A stretch of DNA of 64,000 nucleotides from Dipteris shenzhenensis (taxonomy: Eukaryota; Polypodiophyta; Polypodiopsida; Gleicheniales): the NCBI GenBank assembly GCA_047967505.1, contig CM106540.1; one strand, written 5' to 3'. The notes under the pieces are model-generated. The model worked only from the letters and a program-made list of their open reading frames with translations, made no database searches and was not told where the DNA came from. Below are positions 57,401 through 64,000 of this stretch, piece by piece. Positions within the stretch are counted from its first letter, which is position 1. The number at the start of each line of letters is the position of its first letter. Made by a program: the position numbers and the translations under genes.

Positions 57401-60400
57401 GCACACTCCATCAGAATGACATTGAACTTTGGTAATCAGATACATAGAAATTATTTTACCTTGGACCTTGGGAGCCACCCTAATCCATGAAAGTTTGTTT
57501 AGAATGGCACTTGTGCCAATCTCCACAATCTCATGGGTTGAAATGTCACTCTCTATCAAAATGACACTCATGCCAATCTTCATTTGTGCCATTCACAAAG
57601 AGAATCAGATCAGTGCCCACTGAAATATGATTGCAGAGAATTCTCTAGGTGAGTTTCTACAGATTGGCACTTGTGCCAATCTCATGCAATTCATGTGCCT
57701 CCTTATTATTTTGTCACTAGTCCAATCATTCTGATGGCACTCTCCATCAGAATGACAATGAGTTTCGGTAATGGGATGCATAGGAATCATTTTACCTTGG
57801 ACCCTGGGAGCCATCCTAATTCATGAGAATTTGCCAACCCATGAGATTGTGGAGATCAACACTAATGCCAATCTCCATAATGTCAATTAGTTTGCCAATC
57901 TGATTATATGTCTCTGTTAGTGTCAACTAGATTGGCACTCTCTATAAGAATTAGCACTCTCTATTAGGATGCCACTCTATATCAGAATGGCACTGGTGCC
58001 ACTCTCAGTATATGTTTATGTTAGTGTTAAGTAGATTGGCAGCAGTGCCATGCTGGTGGGAAAGACATTGGTAGTGTGCTACTATCCACAAACTCTCATG
58101 GATTACAATGTCACTCTCGATGAGAATGGCACTAGTGCCAATATCCCACATCTGTTTCCTTGGACCCTAGGAGCCACCCTAGTCCATGAGAGTTTGTGGA
58201 GATTGGCACTAGTTCCATTCTCCACAATCTCAATTAGTTTGCCACTCTCATTCTATGTCTATGATAGTGTCAACTAGATTGGCAACACTGCCATGCTAAC
58301 AAGAAAGATGGAAACAAATGTAAAAACATTTATGCATTAATTGATTGAGACATTGGCACTCCCTACTAGGATAGCACTCTCCATCATGGCACTCTCCATC
58401 AGGATGGCACCCTAGAATGATGGCACTCTCCTTCAGAATGACATTGAACTTTGGTAATGAGATGCAAAGGAATTATTTTACCTTGGGAGGCATCCTAATC
58501 CATGAGAGTTTGTTGAGAATGGCACTTGTGCCAATCTCCACAATCTCATGGGTTAGAATGTCACCCTCTATTGAAATGGCACTGGTGCCAATCTCATTTG
58601 TGCCATTCACAAAGAGAATCAGATCAGTGCCCCACTAAAGTATGATTGTAGAGAATTCTCCAGGTGAGTGTACAAAATGGCACTTGTGCCATTCTCATGC
58701 AATTCATGTGCTTCCTTCTGATTTTGTCACTACTCTCCATTAGGATGGCACTCTACCAAGATGGCACTCTCCATTAGATGATCATGAGCTTTCATAATGG
58801 GATGCATAGGAGTCATTTTACCTTGGACCCTGGGAGCCATCCTAATCCATGAGAGTTTGTGGAGAATGGCACTGGTGCCAATCTCCACAATCTCAATTAC
58901 TTTGTCAATCTAATTCTATGTCTATGTCAACGTCAAGTAGATTGGCACTCTATAAGAATGGCACCGGTGCTGCTCTCATTATATGTCTATGTCAGTTTTA
59001 AGTAGATTGGCAACATTGCCATGCTGTTGGGAAAGACATTGGCACTCTCGATAACAGCTAGCACTTTCTATAAGGATGGCACTCTATATCAGAATAGCAG
59101 TGGTGCCACTCTCAGTATATGTCTATGTCAGTGTTAAGTAGATCGGTAGCAGTGCCCATGCTGGTGGGAAAGACATTGGCATAGTGCTACTATCCACAGA
59201 CTCTCATGGATTAAAATATCACTCTCTATCAGAATGGCACTAGTGCCAATCTCCCACATCTATTTCCTTGGATCCTAGGAGCCACCATAGTCCATGAGAG
59301 TTTGTAGAGATCGGCACTGGTGCCATTCTCCATAATTTCATTTAGTTTGCCACTCTCACTCTATGTCTATGTTAGTGTCAAAGATTGGAGGCAGTGCCAT
59401 ATGCAAACAGGGAAGAGGACACATATGTGGAAACATTTATGCATTAACTGTTTCAGACATTGGCATTCCCTATAGGGTAGCCATCTCCATCAGGATGGCA
59501 CTCTCCATCAGGACGTCACTCTATAAGGATGGCACTCTTCATCAGAATGACATTGAACTTTGGTAATGAGATACATAGGAATTATTTTACCTTGGACCCT
59601 AGGAACCACACTAATCCATGAGAGTTTGTTGAGAATGGCACTTCTGCCAATTTCCACAATCTTATGGGTTAGAATGTCACTCTCTATCAGAATGGCACTA
59701 GTGCCAATCTCATTTGTGCCATTCACAAAGAGAATTAAATCAGTGCCCACTGAAGTATGATTGTAGAGAATTCTCTAGGTGAGTTTGTACAGAATGGCAC
59801 TTGTGCCAATCTCATGCAATTCATGTGCCTCCTTATTTTGTTACTAGTCCAATCATTCTGATGGCACTCTCCATCAGGATGGCACTCCATCAGCATGACA
59901 ATGAGCTTTAGTAATGGGATGCATAGGAATCATTTTATCTTGGACCCTAGGACCCATCCTAATTCATGAGAATTCGCCAACCCAAGAGATTGTGGAGATT
60001 CACACTAGTGCCAATCTCCATAATCTCAATTGCTTTGCCAATCTGATTCCATGTCTATGTCAGTGTCAAATAGATTGGTAGTCTCTATCAAAATCAGCAC
60101 TCTCTATTAGAATGGCAGTGGTGCTACTCTCATTATATGTCTATGTCAATGTTAAGTAGATTGGCAGCAATGCCATGCTGTTGGGAAAGATATTGGCACA
60201 GTGCTACTATCCATAAACTCTCATGGATTACAATGTCACTCTCTATCAGAATGGCACTGGTGCCAATCTCCCACATCTATTTCCTTGGACCCTAGAAGCC
60301 ACCCTAGTCCATGAGAGTTTGTTGAGATTGGCACTGGTGCCATTCTCCACAATCTCAATTAGTTTGCCACGCTCACTCTATGTCTATGTTAGTGTCAAGT

Positions 60401-63400
60401 AGATTGGCAGCAGTGCCATGCTAACAAGGAAGATGGAAATAGATGTGGAAAGATTTATGCATTAATTGTTTGAAACATCGGCACTCCCTACTAGGATAGC
60501 ACTCTTCATCAGGATGGCACCCTATAAGAATGGCACTAGTGCCAATCTCCACAATCTCAATTAGCTTGTCAATCAGATTCTATGTCTATGTTAGTGTCAA
60601 GGAGATTGGCAGTAGTGCCATGCTAACAAGGAAGATGGAAACAGATGTGGGAACATTTATGCATTAATTGTATGAGACATTAGCACTCCAAGGATAGAAC
60701 TCTTTGTCAGGATGGCAATGCCCTATCAGATGAGCTTTGGTAATGGGATGCATAGGAATCATTTTACCTTGGACCCTACGAGCCATGCTAATCCATGAGA
60801 GTTTGTGTAGAATGGCACTAGTGCCAATCTCCACAGTCTCAATTAGTTTGTCAATTTGATTCTATGTCTATGTTAGTGTCAAGTAGATTGGGATCCCTAG
60901 TCCATGAAAGTTTGTGGAGATTGGCACTGTTGCCATTCTCCACAATCTCAATTAGTTTCCCACTCTCATTCTATGTCTATGTTAGTGTCAAAGATTGGCA
61001 GCAGTGACATGCTAACAGGGAAGATGGAAATAGATGTGGAATCATTTATGCATTAATTGTTTGAGACATTGGCACTCCCTACAAGGATAGCACTCTCCAT
61101 CATGATGGCACACTCCATCAAGATGGCACTCTCCATCGAAATGACCTTGAACTTTGGTAATGGGATGCCTAGGAATTATTTTACCCTGAACCCTGGGAGC
61201 CATCCTAATCCATGAGAGTATGTGGAGAATTGCATTGGTGCCAATCTCCATGAGCTCATGGGTTAGAATTTCACTCTCTAATAGAATGGCACTGGTGCCA
61301 ATCTCTATCAGAATGACCTTGAGCCTTGGAAATGGGAATATTTATGCATTGATTGTTTGAGACATTGGCACTTTTTACCAAGATAGCACTCTCCATCATG
61401 ATGGCACTCTCCATCAGGATGGCACTCTCCATAAGAATGACCTTGAGCTTTGGAAATGGGATGCATAGGAATTATTTTACCTTGGACCCTAGGAGCCATC
61501 CTAATCCATGAGAGTTTGTGGAGAATGGCACTGGTGCCAATCTCCCACATCTATTTCCTTGGACCCTAGGAGCCATCCAAGGATTGGCGGTAATGCCATG
61601 CTAACAGGGGAGATGGAAACAGATGTGGGACATTGGCATAGTGCTACTATCCACAAACTCTCATGGATTACAATGTCACTCTCTATCAAAATGGCACTAG
61701 TGCCAATCTCCCACATCTATGCCCTTGGACCCTAGGAGCCACCCTAATCCATGAGAATTTGTGGAGATTGGCACTAGTGCCATTCTCATAATCTCAATTA
61801 GTTCGTCACTCTTATTATATGTCTATATCAGTGTCAAGTAGGTTGGCAGCAGTGCCATTCTAACAGGGAAGATTGAAATAGATGTGGGAACATTTATTCA
61901 TTGATTGTTTGAGACATTGGCACTCCCTACTAGGATAGCACTCTCCATCAGAACGACCTTGAGCTTTCGTAATGGGATGCATAGGAATTATTTTACCTTG
62001 GACATTGGGAGCCATCCTAATCCATCAGAGTTTGTGGAGAATGGCACTAGTTCCAATCTGTAAAATCTCATGGGTTAGAATGTCACTCTCTATCAGAATG
62101 GTAGTGCCATGTCTATGTCAGTGTTGAGTAGATTGGCAGTAGTGCCATGTTAGCGAAGATGGAAACAGATGTGGGACATTTATGCATAACATTTTTGAGA
62201 CATTGGCACAATGCCACTATCCACAAGCTCTCATGGATTAGAATGGCACTCTCTCTCAGAATGGCACTCTCCATGAGGATGGCACCCTATAAGGATGTCA
62301 CTCTATTAGAATGACCTTGAACTGGTGCTAATCCCCACAATCTCATGGGTTAGAATGACCTTGAACTAGTGCCAGTCATAAAGAGAATCAAATCAGTGCC
62401 CACTAAAGTATGATTGTAGAGAATCCTTCTTATTTTGTCACTAGTCCAATCATTCTGATGGCACTCTCCATAAGTATGACACTCTATCAGGATGGCAATC
62501 TCCATCTGAATGACCTTGGGCTTTGGTGATGGGATGCATAGGAATCATTTTACCTTGGACCCTGGGAGCCATCCTAATCCACAATCTCAATTAGTTTGCC
62601 AATCTGATTCTATGTCTATGTCAGTGTCAAGTAAATTGGCACCACTGCCATGCTAACAGGGAAGATGGAAACAGATGCGGGAACATTTATGCATTAATTG
62701 TATGAGACATTAGCACTCCTTCCAAGGATAGCACTCTCTGTCAGTATGGCACTATCTATCAAGATGGCACTGTGCCATTCTCTATCATGAGAGTTTGTGG
62801 AGAATGACACTGTGCCATTTTGAACAATTCAATTAATTGCCATTCTTATTTCTTTGTATATGTTAGTTTCAAGTAGATTGGCAGAAGTGCCATGCTAACA
62901 GGGGAGATGGAAACATATGTGGGACATTGGCACAGTGCCACTATCCACAAACTCTCATAGATTACAATGTCACTCTCTATCAGAATGGCACTGGTGCCAA
63001 TCTCCCACATCTATTTTCTTGGACCCTAGGAGCCACCCTAGTCCACGAGAGTTTGAGGAGATTGGCACTGGTGCCATTCTCTACAATCTCAATTAGTATC
63101 CCACTCTCTATGTCTATGTTAGTGTCAAGTAGATTGGCAACAGTGCCATACTAACAGGAAGATGGGAACTGATGTGAGAACATTTATGCATTAATTGTTT
63201 GAGACATTGGCACTCCCTACCAGTATACCACTCTCCATCAGGATGGCACTCTCCATCAAAGTGACCTTGAGCTGGGATGCATAGGAATCATTTTACCTTG
63301 GACACTGTTGGCCATCCTAATCCATGAGAGTTTGTGGAGAATGGCACTCGTGCCAATCTGCACAATCTTATGGGTTAGAATGTCACTCTCTAGCAGAATG

Positions 63401-63475
63401 GCACTGGTGCCAATCTCTATCAAAATTACCTTGAGCTTTGGAAATGGGGTGCCATTCTCACATCTGTTTCCTTGG
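51404..63475. repeat. Complex satellite 2, block B
   Basis: Same modules and GGCAC-NN-GTGCC dyad as 19.9-26.3 kb and in the same order over long stretches, so it is paralogous and not merely similar. It contains an internal tandem duplication with period 4.04-4.12 kb. It ends at the same (CA)n/(GA)n junction as block A. Frames of 60-100 codons recur with the modules and are not genes. Confidence 0.92.
51560..59740. repeat. 4.1-kb tandem duplication inside satellite 2
   Basis: Landmarks recur at a constant offset. TCAGTGCTATTTTGATATAG at about 51,569 matches the same text at about 55,693 (offset about 4,124). Landmarks from about 53,300 to 54,600 recur 4,042 bp later, and those near 55,320-55,520 recur 4,043 bp later. 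The drop in offset comes from an 82-bp loss in the second copy near 57,085. Copies are nearly identical by eye, far closer than block A is to block B, so the duplication is recent. Confidence 0.9.
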
Positions 63476-63640
63476 ACACACACACACACACAAATGGAGA
63501 GGGAGAGAGGGAGAGAGGGGAGATCTAGCTGCTGTAAGTGCACAGAGAGGAAGGGGGGGAGGTAGAGCTAGAGAAGGAGAGAGAGGGGGGACCTATCTAC
63601 TGCAAGTGCATAGACAGAGAGAGAGAGAGTGGGGGGGGTT
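63476..63640. repeat. CA and GA microsatellites (copy of 26,263-26,440)
   Basis: (CA)n, then (GA)n with GGGGGG interruptions, GTAAGTGCACAGAGAGG and GCAAGTGCATAGACAGAG; the same landmarks as at 26.26-26.44 kb. Confidence 0.85.
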
Positions 63641-63836
63641 GGCAGGGAAAAGAGCTGGAGTGAGAGATAGAGACGGGGGTGGAGTTTAAGAGAGGAGAGA
63701 GTACAAAAGAAAGCGATATGGAGGGTTGGGAATTGAAAAGACTTTGTGGAACTATAGTTCCATTTCTTGTCTATTACAACTTTAAAAAACACATGTCTCT
63801 ATAGAATTAAATTTCCATCACTTGACTATTACACCA

Positions 63837-64000
63837 TTAGAGAGAGCATATGTCCTCGAAAGTGCCTACTATGGCATTGGCTTCATGAAAACAAGCAGAC
63901 TTTAAATCCGCAAGCCATGCATAACCAGGTCTAGCATCACAAATCTCCTCATAGACTCTCCTCACAATGTGTTTCAAATCTTTCGCTAACTTGTAAGCAT
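63837..64000 (-). CDS. Exon-like frame conserved in the 37-kb duplication (copy B, cut by the window edge)
   Basis: The minus strand reads AYKLAKDLKHIVRRVYEE, RPGYAWLADLKSACFHEA and NAIVGTFEDICSL, ending in TAA at 63,837-63,839. It is the counterpart of 26,643-26,886 with several amino-acid changes, no stop and no frameshift over 54 codons. The frame runs off the window. Function unknown. Confidence 0.55.
   Translation of the reverse strand, partial: AYKLAKDLKHIVRRVYEEICDARPGYAWLADLKSACFHEANAIVGTFEDICSL

Noticed and set aside
51865-63543. Recurring frames of 64-95 codons in satellite 2 (block B)
   Set aside because: Copies of the frames in block A; they repeat because the DNA repeats.

Overview
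The window is repeat-dominated nuclear DNA of a land plant. The support is TTTAGGG-type telomere-like repeats (42.1-43.1 kb), a CACTA (En/Spm) transposon end, Ty1/copia and Ty3/gypsy remnants with plant-type signatures, a fragment of a CYP72-clan cytochrome P450, and GT-AG introns of plant type. Many decayed reading frames are broken by TAG where glutamine is expected, as deamination of methylated CAG would produce. The species cannot be named from the sequence. The satellite load and decayed elements fit a large plant genome, perhaps a pericentromeric region. No rRNA, tRNA, CRISPR or bacterial-style operon was seen, and no clearly intact host gene.

Layout. 1-0.8 kb: 3' end of a CACTA element, with six palindromic subterminal motifs. 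0.8-3.1 kb: a decayed coiled-coil coding region and unassigned DNA. 3.1-7.7 kb: CT-microsatellite blocks punctuated by a GC-rich palindrome, plus a C-rich minisatellite. 7.9-15.4 kb: a tandem satellite of about 181 bp whose monomers are ordered as an A-B-C trimer of about 540 bp. 15.5-19.0 kb: a long, nearly continuous gene of a putative transposase family (DUF7869-like from memory). 19.9-31.3 kb: a second, complex satellite built around a GGCAC-NN-GTGCC dyad, interrupted at 26.3-27.7 kb by GA/CA microsatellites and a small exon-like frame. 31.5-34.6 kb: an unidentified broken gene followed by a rearranged Ty3/gypsy remnant. 34.6-39.2 kb: mostly unassigned, with a P450 terminal exon on the minus strand and an extremely AT-rich tract. 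39.2-43.1 kb: palindromes, a polypyrimidine/polypurine inversion, a tandem duplication, and a foldback flanked by inverted telomere-like repeats. 43.1-46.2 kb: a second, more decayed copy of the 15.5-19.0 kb gene. 47.4-48.0 kb: an unidentified decayed frame. 48.4-51.4 kb: a 3'-truncated copia element on the minus strand with complete 5' LTR and primer-binding site. 51.4-63.5 kb: the second satellite again, with an internal 4.1 kb tandem duplication, ending in the same microsatellite and exon-like frame seen at 26.3-26.9 kb.

The most interesting item is the two-copy gene at 15.5-19.0 and 43.1-46.2 kb. Comparing the copies shows a shared multi-part protein: internal L-[ST]-[GD]-[IV]-[DE]-[ED]-[FL] repeats, a Cys-rich motif, a core with Asp/Asp/Glu-Asp motifs resembling a DDE/RNase H-fold nuclease, a C-terminal WYEP-containing domain, and a basic tail. 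The copies differ in their N-terminal part. A second notable item is the exon-like frame at 26,643-26,886 and 63,837-64,000. It keeps its reading frame and stop in both members of a segmental duplication offset by about 37.2 kb.
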